This document shows positions 37,728-46,147 of a DNA stretch of 64,000 nt, piece after piece (the first letter of the stretch is position 1; each line of letters opens with the position of its first letter). This stretch comes from Streptococcus varani. Lineage in GTDB: Bacteria; Bacillota; Bacilli; Lactobacillales; Streptococcaceae. A model generated the notes under the pieces. That model was not told the DNA's origin. It searched no databases and worked only from the letters and a program-made list of their open reading frames with translations. The position numbers were made by a program, and so were the translations under genes. Where the stretch lies: NCBI RefSeq assembly GCF_001375655.1, contig NZ_CTEN01000001.1:620001-684000 (forward strand), given 5' to 3'.

Positions 37728-37952
37728 TCTAGTCACTCCCTTTGTCTTTTATAACTTCGTTAAGTCGGGTTGGCGTATTTGAGTACAGTCTGCACCTCCT
37801 TGCCTTGTTCTAAAAGCAAATGTAGAACTAGATAAATCCTGAAAATGGACTGAATACTTGGTTAAATTCAATTTTCATCGAGATTATTTACAAGTAACCA
37901 TCAAGCTGGGAATTTTCTCAGCTTGAATTGTAATGAAAAGAAAGGAAGAATC
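37728..37952 (+). other. infB-rbfA spacer with a leader hairpin
   Basis: A 225-bp spacer, unusually long for this operon. CAAGCTG (37902-37908) pairs with CAGCTTG (37919-37925) 15 bp before the rbfA ribosome site, without a T run. No clear promoter or gene. Confidence 0.45.
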
Positions 37953-38303
37953 ATGGTAAATCATTTTCGTAGTGACCGTGTAGGGATGGAAATCAAACGC
38001 GAAGTCAATGAGATTTTGAAGTTGAAAGTTCGGGATCCTCGTGTCCAAGATGTGACCATTACAGATGTGCAAATGACGGGTGATCTTTCCCTTGCAAAGA
38101 TTTATTATACTATTCACAGCACTCTGGCCTCTGATAATCAGAAAGCTCAAATTGGTCTGGAAAAAGCAACTGGTACCATCAAGCGTGAACTCGCACACAA
38201 TTTAAAAATGTATAAAATTCCAGATTTAAGTTTTGAAAAAGATCAGTCTATTGAATACGGCAATAAAATAGATGAAATGTTGCGAAATTTGGATAAAAAA
38301 TAA
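37953..38303 (+). CDS. rbfA: Ribosome-binding factor A
   Basis: A 116-residue KH-like 30S maturation and cold-shock factor. It starts [20 protein letters not shown] and contains [14 protein letters not shown] and [20 protein letters not shown]. The start ATG 37953 has AAAGGAAG upstream. It is probably the last gene of the rimP-infB operon. Confidence 0.95.
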   Translation: MVNHFRSDRVGMEIKREVNEILKLKVRDPRVQDVTITDVQMTGDLSLAKIYYTIHSTLASDNQKAQIGLEKATGTIKRELAHNLKMYKIPDLSFEKDQSIEYGNKIDEMLRNLDKK

Positions 38304-38304
38304 A

Positions 38305-38425
38305 AGGATGTAAGAAACTAGCCCATTCAAAAGCAGAAAAGAATTTGTTTTTATCGACTAAAGTTGGTAGAGGGCAGTTGAAAAATTACATCCTAAGGAG
38401 AACCAAACGGCTTCTCCTTTTTTTA
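38305..38425 (+). [10 protein letters not shown]. [10 protein letters not shown] region after rbfA
   Basis: AAGGAGAA (38395-38402) pairs perfectly with TTCTCCTT (38412-38419), followed by a T run: a good intrinsic [10 protein letters not shown]. AGGATGTAA (38305-38313), right after the rbfA stop, pairs with TTACATCCT (38386-38394), which ends where the [14 protein letters not shown] begins, so an extended alternative structure is possible. Confidence 0.85.
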
Positions 38426-38569
38426 TAGGATCAATTTTGTAATGTTTTGAGTCTTTGCTGTAGACATACTAAGTAAAGACTAACATGGAAAACTATTTTT
38501 ATGTAAAGTTCAGGTAAGTGCTTTCAGAAATCAAAAAAATAAAGTATAATAATACAGGAGGTATCAATT
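38426..38569 (+). promoter_or_regulatory. Protease promoter region
   Basis: TATAAT at 38545-38550 precedes a strong ribosome site, CAGGAGGTAT. AGTCTTTGCT (38450-38459) and AGTAAAGACT (38472-38481) form a 10-bp imperfect dyad about 70 bp upstream of the -10 that could bind a regulator. Confidence 0.5.
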
Positions 38570-39739
38570 ATGAACTATAAAAAATCGCTCTGTTCCGCTT
38601 TGTTGCTAGCCACATTGTTTGGAACAACAGTACCGGTTTTTGTTTCCGCAAACGAAACAACGACATCTACAACCACATCAGAGGCGGTAACTACGGAATC
38701 GACTACTGGTCTTCCGGTCCCTACTACTGAATTAACTGAGAATACCACGACGATTGAAGCCATTGTTTCAAGTACTGAAGTTTCCAAAACAGAAGAAGCA
38801 ACAACTCAGGAAAGTCAAGCAAGAACAAAAGATGATGCAGTTGCTGAATTAGAAAATTCTGGAATTCTGGAAGCCATTATCGGTAAAGATGACCAATACC
38901 GTATAAATAATACGACTGTTCATCCGTATCGTTCTGTCGTTCATCTGGAGATGAGATATGGTAATGACTATTATGTTGGTACTGGAACATTGATTGCCCC
39001 CAATACTATTATTACAGTCGCTCACAATGTTTTTAATCAATCAACAGGTAAGTGGGCAGATAGCGTTGTTGCTACTCCTGCCCAAAATGGGACAGTAGCT
39101 CCCTATGGTAGATTCTCCTCCACGACCTATTATATTATGCGTGGCTACAAAACTGAAGGAGAAGTAACACCGAGTAACTATGATATAGCAATTATTAAAT
39201 TAAATCAGAATGTTCCTTCTTCCATCGGGTCTTTGTCTATTTCTACTTCCATAAATAGGGGCGAACGAGTTCAGATACCAGGCTATCCAGCACACAGTTC
39301 AGCTAAGCAAGGCTATATGTATACTTCTTTTGGCCAAATAGATGATTTAAATACTAAATTAATTGGTCATTTGGTGGATGCAGAAGGAGGCAATAGTGGG
39401 TCACCAATTCTAAATGCCAATAACCAAATTGTTGGAGTCCATTCATCAGGGCACTATACATCGGGTATATATGGTGATTATAATTTTGGAACACGTATTG
39501 ACGATCAAGCAATAAACTTGATTAACCATGCTACAAATAATGGAGATGGTTCTTTAGACATTGCCTCTAACAAAGAGACAACCACAGGTAAAACTTACCG
39601 TCTCTATAACCCTGGAGTTCGTCGCCATATCTTCACTCAAAACTTAGATGAAGCACAAGTTTTGACAACACGAGGTTGGCAGTTTGAAGGTTTGAGTTTC
39701 AGAACAGTTTCTAATGGGACTCCTGTTTATCGTATGTAA
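38570..39739 (+). CDS. Secreted trypsin-like serine protease, C-terminus cut by a stop
   Basis: A 389-residue exported protease of the S1/V8 glutamyl-endopeptidase type. There is a signal peptide ending near VFVSANE, a Thr/Ser/Glu-rich linker (about 30-85), then the protease domain with His in VAHNVF, Asp in NYDIAIIKL and Ser in GGNSGSP. The C-terminal KTYRLYNPGVRRHIFTQ...GWQFEGLSF matches the repeat unit of DUF5648-type surface domains. TAA at 39737-39739 falls in the middle of this repeat array; the frame continues intact afterwards. It is probably a secreted, active but shortened enzyme. Confidence 0.85.
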   Translation: MNYKKSLCSALLLATLFGTTVPVFVSANETTTSTTTSEAVTTESTTGLPVPTTELTENTTTIEAIVSSTEVSKTEEATTQESQARTKDDAVAELENSGILEAIIGKDDQYRINNTTVHPYRSVVHLEMRYGNDYYVGTGTLIAPNTIITVAHNVFNQSTGKWADSVVATPAQNGTVAPYGRFSSTTYYIMRGYKTEGEVTPSNYDIAIIKLNQNVPSSIGSLSISTSINRGERVQIPGYPAHSSAKQGYMYTSFGQIDDLNTKLIGHLVDAEGGNSGSPILNANNQIVGVHSSGHYTSGIYGDYNFGTRIDDQAINLINHATNNGDGSLDIASNKETTTGKTYRLYNPGVRRHIFTQNLDEAQVLTTRGWQFEGLSFRTVSNGTPVYRM

Positions 39740-39976
39740 GGAAAAATTATGAAAGAACATCTTTATACAACGAGTCAAACAGAACGTGATGCACTTGTTA
39801 GAACTGGTAACTGGAATGCGGAGGGAATTGCTTTCTACTCTGGCGGCAAGAATCCAGTACATCGCCTCTATAACCCTGGTTTGCGTATTCATCTTTACTC
39901 TTCAGATCCAAACGAGGTAAAAGTACTCCAAACTCGTGGTTGGCAGTATGAGGGAATTACATTCTATACGCAGTAA
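39740..39976 (+). pseudogene. Orphaned C-terminal repeats of the serine protease
   Basis: In the same frame as the protease and directly after its TAA come two further repeat units: KEHLYTTSQTERDALVRTG...NAEGIAF and VHRLYNPGLRIHLYS...GWQYEGITFY. Aligning the three repeats places the stop at the Tyr of R-M/L-Y, so TAT or TAC to TAA accounts for it. ATG 39749 has AAGGAA upstream, so a 75-residue fragment could be made by reinitiation, but it would lack a signal peptide. Confidence 0.75.
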
Positions 39977-39980
39977 GAAT

Positions 39981-40030
39981 AAAAGACTTCCTCTTCTTCT
40001 AGTGAAATAGAAGAAAAGGAGGTCTTTTAT
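39981..40030 (+). [10 protein letters not shown]. [10 protein letters not shown] after the protease locus
   Basis: A long stem (AAAGAC..CCT.TTCTTCTA with TAGAAGAA.AGG..GTCTTT, two small interruptions) with a 6-nt loop ends in TTTTAT. Confidence 0.8.
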
Positions 40031-40100
40031 GTTCAAAAGCAATACTTATGTATCAAATTAAATTTAGAAGATGATTTTGCTTTTCATAAAAATAGTGTTC

Positions 40101-40130
40101 AAAAAAGCCTCCTGTTCAATATGGGAGGCT
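40101..40130 (-). [10 protein letters not shown]. [10 protein letters not shown] after yidC
   Basis: On the minus strand AGCCTCC (40124-40130) pairs with GGAGGCT (40106-40112), followed by a run of six T. Confidence 0.8.
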
Positions 40131-40186
40131 AATTCTATAAATATTTTTCTACTGTTTAGTTTTGGGGACTATTCAGTTTTTAAATC

Positions 40187-41098
40187 TTATTTACTTTTCT
40201 GCTTACCAGCATTGCGGTTGTTTTTCTTTTTAGGCTCCTGAATGGCTGAGCTAGCCTTTGGAGTTACGTCTTTTGCAAAACTAGGAGCTTTGGGTGGGTT
40301 TGCTGCAAACTCTTCTTCAATTTGCTTGCGGATTTTTGGTTTGATGATGAAATTGGTAATAGCTTGTTGAACGATACCAAAGATACCACCAATAACCCAG
40401 TAGAGAGTGACACCGGCTGGAGATGACCAAGAGAAGAACATAATCATCAGAGGGTTCATCAGCATGATGGAGCGACTTTGTTTCTTTTGTTCTTCATCCA
40501 TTCCTACTTGCATAAGCAGAGATTGAGCAAAATAGAAAAGTCCCGCAAGCGCAATGAGGATTAAGCTTCGACCTCCCAGGTTGATACCCAAAAAGTTTGA
40601 CTCTGCGATTCCCTTTGTATAACGGGCAGCAAAGAAGAGGGCTGAGAAGAAGGGCATTTGAATCAGGAGTGGTAAACATCCCATTCCACCAAACATGCTG
40701 ACACCGTACTCTTTTTGAGCAGCAAAGTAGGCTTGTTGTGCAGCTACTTGCTCAGCTTGCGTACCAGCATTTTTCATTTTTTCCTGAAGAGGCCCTAAAA
40801 TTGGCTTCAAGTAATGCATCTTTTCAGATTGAATACTAGCTTTCCAAGACTGGTAAAGTCCCAGTGGTAGAATTAAGAAGCGTACTAAGAGAGTTACGAT
40901 GATAATTCCAACACCAAATCCCATTCCCTGGTTTTCAGCAAAGAAGGTAATGATATTTGCCATGGGTTGTCCGATGAAATCCCAGATAATTCCCGCAGGA
41001 TCTCCATTTTTATCTAGACTAACACAGCCTGATAAGAAGAGTAAACTTGATAGGGCGAAGCCCGATAACAAGACACGATTAATTTTTTTCACTGTCAC
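40187..41098 (-). CDS. Membrane protein insertase YidC/OxaA, lipoprotein type
   Basis: Inserts membrane proteins with or without SecYEG. It has 303 residues: a lipoprotein signal (LLFLSGCVS), about five membrane segments, the functional Arg in TLLVRFLILPLG, the GCLPLLIQMPFF motif, and a basic Lys/Asn-rich C-terminal tail (EPKKKNNRNAGKQKSK) that contacts ribosomes. Streptococci have two YidC proteins; the long basic tail and the acylphosphatase neighbour point to the YidC2 type, but this is inference. Confidence 0.93.
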   Translation of the reverse strand: MTVKKINRVLLSGFALSSLLFLSGCVSLDKNGDPAGIIWDFIGQPMANIITFFAENQGMGFGVGIIIVTLLVRFLILPLGLYQSWKASIQSEKMHYLKPILGPLQEKMKNAGTQAEQVAAQQAYFAAQKEYGVSMFGGMGCLPLLIQMPFFSALFFAARYTKGIAESNFLGINLGGRSLILIALAGLFYFAQSLLMQVGMDEEQKKQSRSIMLMNPLMIMFFSWSSPAGVTLYWVIGGIFGIVQQAITNFIIKPKIRKQIEEEFAANPPKAPSFAKDVTPKASSAIQEPKKKNNRNAGKQKSK

Positions 41099-41161
41099 GT
41101 TTCCTTTTTTTCATGATAAAGTCTATTTTACTTGTTTTTAGCTAAATATTCAAGTCAGACC

Positions 41162-41440
41162 TCAGTTACTCATCTTAAAATCGGAAAAATCTTGGAAATT
41201 AGCTATGGAGACGTCTAAGTAGGTGACCTTAGACATGCGAGAGGGACCTTTTCGGATTTCATGGATAAAGTGGCTGAGTTTTTCGGAATTATCGGACTGA
41301 GCCAGTATGGTAACCGTTCCATCATCGTTGTTCCAGACACGGCCGTATATTTCTCCAATATCACTTGCTAAAAATTGAACAGACCAGCGAAAGCCAACCC
41401 CCTGCACCCGTCCAGAGGCAATCATTTTAACCTTTTTCAT
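41162..41440 (-). CDS. Acylphosphatase
   Basis: A 92-residue enzyme hydrolysing acyl phosphates. The signature ASGRVQGVGFRWSVQ contains the catalytic Arg, and GRVWNNDDGTVTILAQ the catalytic Asn. It lies upstream of yidC on the same strand (63-bp gap) and diverges from the rRNA methyltransferase gene. Confidence 0.93.
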   Translation of the reverse strand: MKKVKMIASGRVQGVGFRWSVQFLASDIGEIYGRVWNNDDGTVTILAQSDNSEKLSHFIHEIRKGPSRMSKVTYLDVSIANFQDFSDFKMSN

Positions 41441-41460
41441 AGGTCATTTCTCCTATCTTT

Positions 41461-41489
41461 TTGACAAGAACTTTACTTTATTATATCAT
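41461..41489. promoter_or_regulatory. Overlapping divergent promoters, acylphosphatase and methyltransferase
   Basis: Rightward: TTGACA (41461-41466), 17 bp, TATCAT (41484-41489). Leftward: an extended -10, TGATATAAT (TATAAT 41480-41485 on the minus strand), overlaps the rightward -10. Two polymerases could not bind at once. Confidence 0.7.
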
Positions 41490-41519
41490 GGTTGTCAGAG
41501 AAAGAAAACGGGGTAATGG

Positions 41520-42275
41520 ATGGAAATTATACGCTCAAAGTCCAATCAATTGATTAAAGAAACAAAGAAATTGCAACAGAAGAAGTACCGCAAGAATTCC
41601 TATCTGATTGAAGGTTGGCATTTGTTAGAAGAAGCCCAAAAATCCGGTGCTCAGATTGAGATCATTTTCGTGACGGAAGAAGGAATGAATCGTCTGGAAA
41701 TAAGTGACTTAATCAAAGTAGTCAGTCCAGAAGTTTTGGCAGAATTATCCGACAGTGTGACTCCGCAAGGAGTCGTTGCTCAATTGGCATTGCCAAAGAA
41801 GAGTCTGCCAGAAAAATTAACAGGGAAGTACCTGGTACTAGAAGATGTGCAAGATCCTGGCAATGTAGGAACAATGATTCGAACGGCTGATGCAGCAGGC
41901 TACGATGCAGTCTTTATTTCTACAAAAACGGCTGATATTTATAATATGAAGGTTCTTCGTTCCATGCAGGGTAGCCATTTTCACCTACCCGTTTATAGAA
42001 TGGAAATGAGAGAACTGCTGGAGCGTTTTAAAATTAGTCAGACCTTAGTTTTGGCAACCACTCTGTCCAAAGGCTCTGTTGATTATAGAGAAGTCTCTGC
42101 GCCGGTTTCTTTTGCCCTAGTTATGGGAAATGAAGGTCAGGGGATTTCAGATTTTATGGCTAAAAATGCTGACCATCTTCTTCATATCACGATGCCAGGA
42201 AAAGCAGAAAGTCTCAATGTAGCAGTTGCTGCGGGTATCTTACTTTTTAACTTTAATCTTGGCGTTCCCCAATAA
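41520..42275 (+). CDS. TrmH-family (SpoU) RNA 2'-O-methyltransferase
   Basis: A 251-residue SPOUT methyltransferase. The N-terminal substrate-binding domain (KLQQKKYRKNSYLIEGWHLLEEA) precedes the knotted domain with LEDVQDPGNVGTMIRTADA, MGNEGQGIS and MPGKAESLNVAVAAGI. The likely target is 23S rRNA or tRNA ribose; which one is not determined. Confidence 0.92.
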   Translation: MEIIRSKSNQLIKETKKLQQKKYRKNSYLIEGWHLLEEAQKSGAQIEIIFVTEEGMNRLEISDLIKVVSPEVLAELSDSVTPQGVVAQLALPKKSLPEKLTGKYLVLEDVQDPGNVGTMIRTADAAGYDAVFISTKTADIYNMKVLRSMQGSHFHLPVYRMEMRELLERFKISQTLVLATTLSKGSVDYREVSAPVSFALVMGNEGQGISDFMAKNADHLLHITMPGKAESLNVAVAAGILLFNFNLGVPQ

Positions 42276-42319
42276 ACTATGTTATAATGAATCCAATTAA
42301 ATTAAATGGAGGTAAATGA

Positions 42320-42808
42320 ATGGCAGCCTACAAACAAGATACTGAATATATGGCTCACGTTGGTCACTTGATTGCATCCACTAAAGTTCAAAAATTGAGT
42401 GAAATTACCCATCATTATCATTCCACTCGTTTAGAACATTCTATCAATGTCTCATATACTAGCTACAAATTAGCTAAAAAACTTGGTTGGGATGCAAAGT
42501 CTACAGCTCGTGGAGGGCTATTGCATGACCTTTTCTTCTACGATTGGAGAGATACTAAATTTTCAAAAAGTCATGCTTGGATTCATCCTCGTATTGCCAA
42601 AAGAAATGCTCAAAAAATAACAGATCTTAACAAGATTGAAGAAGATATCATTGTCAAACATATGTTTGGGGCGACGATTGCGCCCCCACGTTACAAAGAG
42701 GCTTGGATTGTTACTTGCGTTGATAAATATTGGGCTGTGAGAGAAGCTACTCTACCCCTACAACACAAATGGAAAAATCGCAAAATTTTGCGAGCTAGAA
42801 CAAGCTAA
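42320..42808 (+). CDS. HD-domain phosphohydrolase
   Basis: A 162-residue metal-dependent phosphohydrolase of the HD superfamily: His in RLEHSINVSY, the HD pair in GGLLHDLFFYD, and downstream His and Asp in KHMFG and CVDKYW. The substrate is unknown. The promoter TGTTATAAT (TATAAT 42283-42288) and GGAGG lie upstream. Confidence 0.87.
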   Translation: MAAYKQDTEYMAHVGHLIASTKVQKLSEITHHYHSTRLEHSINVSYTSYKLAKKLGWDAKSTARGGLLHDLFFYDWRDTKFSKSHAWIHPRIAKRNAQKITDLNKIEEDIIVKHMFGATIAPPRYKEAWIVTCVDKYWAVREATLPLQHKWKNRKILRARTS

Positions 42809-42853
42809 GATACAAAAGAATCAGAAGCTAATGGTATAGAAAAGGAGTCTACT

Positions 42854-43552
42854 ATGAACAATAATCCAATTATCATGGAGCAGTCCGAGATGACAGCCCT
42901 CAACCGCTTCTATGCAAAAATATATAGCTATGTGGCAGCTGGAATCGGTATTTCAGCCATTGTGGCCTATCTGTCACTGACGGTATTTTTACAAGCTACT
43001 TACAACCTTTTGGTAGGTGGTGGTCAAATGCTTATCTGGGGTATCATGATTGCAGAGATTTCCTTAGTCTTTGTCGCATCTTCCGCAGCTGCTAAGAATA
43101 GTCCCCTAGCTTTACCGCTCTTTATTGCTTACTCAGCCATCAATGGTTTTACCATCTCCATTGTACTTTGGGCCTACACTGGTCAGGATGTTCTCTTATC
43201 CTTTGTAACGGCGGTAGGTATGTTTGCAGTTATGGCTATTATTGGTGCCACTACTAAGAAAAATCTTTCTGGTATGCGACAAGCATTTATTGCTGGTCTA
43301 GTAGGTATCATTATTGCAAGTATTGTTAACATGTTCCTACGTAGTTCAGGAATGAGCTTTATCATTTCTATTATCTCTGTGATTATTTTTGCAGGTTTAA
43401 TTGCTTACGATAACCAACGCATCCGTTATGTCTTTGAAGAGACAGGTGGACAAGTTCAGGAAGGTTGGGCTATTTCAATGGCACTTCAACTCTATCTTGA
43501 TTTTATCAACCTCTTCCTCAATTTGCTTCGCATTCTGGGACGCAGGGATTAA
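42854..43552 (+). CDS. Bax inhibitor-1/YccA family membrane protein
   Basis: A 232-residue protein with seven hydrophobic segments of the BI-1 (TMBIM) family, which includes the Bacillus calcium-leak channel YetJ. The final ALQLYLDFINLFLNLLRILGRR is the family signature. It is followed directly by a [10 protein letters not shown]. Confidence 0.92.
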   Translation: MNNNPIIMEQSEMTALNRFYAKIYSYVAAGIGISAIVAYLSLTVFLQATYNLLVGGGQMLIWGIMIAEISLVFVASSAAAKNSPLALPLFIAYSAINGFTISIVLWAYTGQDVLLSFVTAVGMFAVMAIIGATTKKNLSGMRQAFIAGLVGIIIASIVNMFLRSSGMSFIISIISVIIFAGLIAYDNQRIRYVFEETGGQVQEGWAISMALQLYLDFINLFLNLLRILGRRD

Positions 43553-43563
43553 TTAACAAGGAC

Positions 43564-43589
43564 ACTACCAGCTCGTCTGGTAGTTTTTT
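43564..43589 (+). [10 protein letters not shown]. [10 protein letters not shown] after the BI-1 gene
   Basis: ACTACCAG (43564-43571) pairs with CTGGTAGT (43577-43584) and is followed by six T. Confidence 0.9.
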
Positions 43590-43669
43590 AATGTTCAGAA
43601 AGAGGAGTACCTCCAAGCCAATTCATCCGCTTTGTGTTATAATAGTAAAAAATTTGATGAGGTAGAGAG

Positions 43670-44911
43670 ATGACCAAGATACCCTTTGTGACAAAAGAAG
43701 CACTGAACAGTATTACAGAACAGTACCCAACCCCCTTTCATCTTTATGATGAAAAAGGGATTCGAGAAACAGCTCGAGCCCTCAATGCGGCTTTTTCCTG
43801 GAATCCAGGGTTTAAAGAATATTTTGCAGTAAAAGCGACACCGACTCCAGCTATCTTGAAAATTCTTCAAGAAGAAAATTGTGGGGTGGACTGTGCTACG
43901 GATACTGAATTGGTCATGGCTGAGCGTATGGGTTTTAAAGATATTCTCTTTACCTCCAATGTAACCAAGGCGCAAGAGTACCAATTGGCTCGTAAGGTCA
44001 ATGCCACTATCAATCTAGATGCCTATGAGCATATTGCTTTTTTGGAAGAAGTGGCTGGTTTGCCTGAGGTGGTTTCTCTTCGTTACAATCCGGGCGGTGT
44101 TTTCTCACTGGGGACAGATATCATGGACCATCCTGAAGAGTCTAAGTTTGGTATGACCAAGGCTCAACTGCTTCAAGGATACAAAGATTTGAAAGCCAAA
44201 GGAGTTCAAACATTTGGTCTCCATGCTTTCCTAGCATCTAATACTCTGACGAATGATTACTATCCGATATTGGCTGGCCAACTCTTTGACTTAGCAGTGG
44301 AAATCAAGAAGCTAGTCGGTATTGAATTAGACTTCATTGACCTATCCGGTGGTATTGGTGTGAATTATAAACCCGAACAAGAGCAAAACGACATTGCCCG
44401 TATCGGTGCTGGTGTCCATGCGAAATATGATGAGATTCTAGTACCAAATGGACTTGGAAACCTGAAAATTTACACAGAGTTAGGGCGCTTTATGTTGGCT
44501 CCTCACGGACACTTGGTGACCAGGGTCCTCCATATCAAAGACACCTATCGTCGCTATGTGGGAGTAGATGCAACAGCTGCCAATCTCATGCGTCCAGCTT
44601 TCTATGATGCTTATCATCATATCACCAATATTTCTAATCCGGATGGACCTGTGGAAGTGGTAGATGTTACCGGAAGTCTTTGTGAGAACAATGATAAGTT
44701 TGCAAAAAACCGTGAATTACCAAAAGTCCGCCTTGGTGATACCTTGGTCATTCATGATGCTGGTGCTCATGGGGCTTCCATGGGTTACAACTACAATGGC
44801 CGCCTGCGTTCAGCGGAAATCCTCTTACAGGAAGATGGTTCGACGCGGATGATTCGCCGGGCTGAGACCATGGAAGACTATTTTGCAACGATTCAAGGTT
44901 TTGACTTCTAA
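43670..44911 (+). CDS. lysA: Diaminopimelate decarboxylase
   Basis: A PLP enzyme making L-lysine from meso-diaminopimelate, 413 residues. The PLP lysine is in YFAVKATPTP; SGGIGVNY and the ELGR glycine/arginine motifs bind PLP phosphate and substrate; CENNDKFAKNR and HDAGAHGASMGYNYNG contribute at the dimer interface. Extended -10 TGTTATAAT (43635-43643) precedes it. It completes the pathway started by the aspartate kinase at the left edge. Confidence 0.95.
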   Translation: MTKIPFVTKEALNSITEQYPTPFHLYDEKGIRETARALNAAFSWNPGFKEYFAVKATPTPAILKILQEENCGVDCATDTELVMAERMGFKDILFTSNVTKAQEYQLARKVNATINLDAYEHIAFLEEVAGLPEVVSLRYNPGGVFSLGTDIMDHPEESKFGMTKAQLLQGYKDLKAKGVQTFGLHAFLASNTLTNDYYPILAGQLFDLAVEIKKLVGIELDFIDLSGGIGVNYKPEQEQNDIARIGAGVHAKYDEILVPNGLGNLKIYTELGRFMLAPHGHLVTRVLHIKDTYRRYVGVDATAANLMRPAFYDAYHHITNISNPDGPVEVVDVTGSLCENNDKFAKNRELPKVRLGDTLVIHDAGAHGASMGYNYNGRLRSAEILLQEDGSTRMIRRAETMEDYFATIQGFDF

Positions 44912-44998
44912 TGCTCCTACGACAAATAATTAGCAATTGTCATTTAAGTGGGAATTTGGTATAATAAGAAGAATACAATCTAAGGAGATAGAAAAACC

Positions 44999-45235
44999 AT
45001 GAATCTTGGTCTTGCAATTTTATTAATCGTTTTAGCTTTAGCTGGTGGAGTGTTACTTGGTATGTTTATTTCACGCAAACAAGTTGAAAAAATGCTTGCA
45101 GATAAGCCAGTTTTAGATGAGAATGCCCTTCGTGTCATGATGAGCCAAATGGGTCAAAAACCGAGCGAAGCGAAAGTTCAACAAGCCTTCCGTCAAATCA
45201 AGGCACAACAAAAACAAGCTGCAACGAAAAAATAA
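44999..45235 (+). CDS. UPF0154 (YneF-like) small membrane protein
   Basis: A 78-residue protein with one N-terminal membrane helix (LAILLIVLALAGGVLLGMFI) and a charged tail ending QAATKK. DENALRVMMSQMGQKPSEAKV is the family signature. Function unknown. Extended -10 TGGTATAAT (TATAAT 44960-44965) and TAAGGAG precede it, and a [17 protein letters not shown] at once. Confidence 0.92.
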   Translation: MNLGLAILLIVLALAGGVLLGMFISRKQVEKMLADKPVLDENALRVMMSQMGQKPSEAKVQQAFRQIKAQQKQAATKK

Positions 45236-45242
45236 GAATAAT

Positions 45243-45273
45243 GGGACTGGGATAGACTCCCGAGTCCCTTTTT
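45243..45273 (+). [10 protein letters not shown]. [10 protein letters not shown] after the UPF0154 gene
   Basis: GGGACT (45243-45248) with AGTCCC (45263-45268), plus an inner GGG/CCC pairing, followed by a T run. Confidence 0.85.
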
Positions 45274-45352
45274 CGAGCAAAAGGTTTTGGGATTTTTCTC
45301 AAGAAAGATAGAAAGAATGGAGTGGGCAAAAGAGCCCTATCTGGCTGAGAGT

Positions 45353-46147
45353 ATGGATAATCGACCAATTGGTTTTTTGGATTCTGGCGTGGGTGGTCTA
45401 ACAGTGGCCCGCGAACTGATGCGTCAGCTTCCACATGAGGAAATTGTATATATCGGTGATTCGGCCAGGGCTCCCTATGGTCCAAGGCCAGCCGAGCAGA
45501 TCAGGGAATTTACTTGGCAGCTAGTTAACTTTCTCCTGACAAAGAATGTTAAGATGATTGTATTTGCCTGTAATACGGCAACAGCAGTGGCTTGGGAAGA
45601 GGTCAAAGAAGCCTTAGACATTCCTGTTTTGGGTGTTATTTTGCCGGGCGCTTCTGCAGCCATCAAGGCAACTCAGTCTGGGAAGATCGGCGTTTTAGGG
45701 ACCCCCATGACCATCCAGTCAGATATCTACCGTCAAAAGATTCAAGCTTTATCACCGGGAACTCAAGTAGAAAATTTAGCCTGCCCTAAGTTTGTCCCCC
45801 TTGTAGAATCCAATAATTATCAATCCTCTTTAGCTAAAAAAGTGGTCTATGAGACCTTACGTCATATGGCTGGCAAGGTGGATACTCTGGTGCTAGGTTG
45901 TACCCATTATCCGCTTTTACGTCCTATCATTCAAAATGTGATGGGGAAAGGGGTCAAGTTGATTGACTCAGGTGCTGAGTGTGCACGGGATATCTCTGTT
46001 CTTCTAAACTACTTTGAAATCAACCGTAGTAGGACAGCAGAGACCCTTCATCATACCTTTTATACAACAGCCAGTCCTGCAGCTTTTCGTGAAATCGCAG
46101 AAGGTTGGCTAGGCATGGAATTAACTGTGGAGCATATAACCTTATGA
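45353..46147 (+). CDS. murI: Glutamate racemase
   Basis: Makes D-glutamate for peptidoglycan. It has 264 residues from [17 protein letters not shown]. The two catalytic cysteines are in FACNTATA and GCTHYPLL. The start is uncertain: ATG 45353 has only a weak GAGAG; ATG 45317 (MEWAKEPYL) is in frame with AAGAAAGA upstream. Its stop overlaps the rdgB start, opening a tightly packed operon that runs to rluB. Confidence 0.93.
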   Translation: MDNRPIGFLDSGVGGLTVARELMRQLPHEEIVYIGDSARAPYGPRPAEQIREFTWQLVNFLLTKNVKMIVFACNTATAVAWEEVKEALDIPVLGVILPGASAAIKATQSGKIGVLGTPMTIQSDIYRQKIQALSPGTQVENLACPKFVPLVESNNYQSSLAKKVVYETLRHMAGKVDTLVLGCTHYPLLRPIIQNVMGKGVKLIDSGAECARDISVLLNYFEINRSRTAETLHHTFYTTASPAAFREIAEGWLGMELTVEHITL

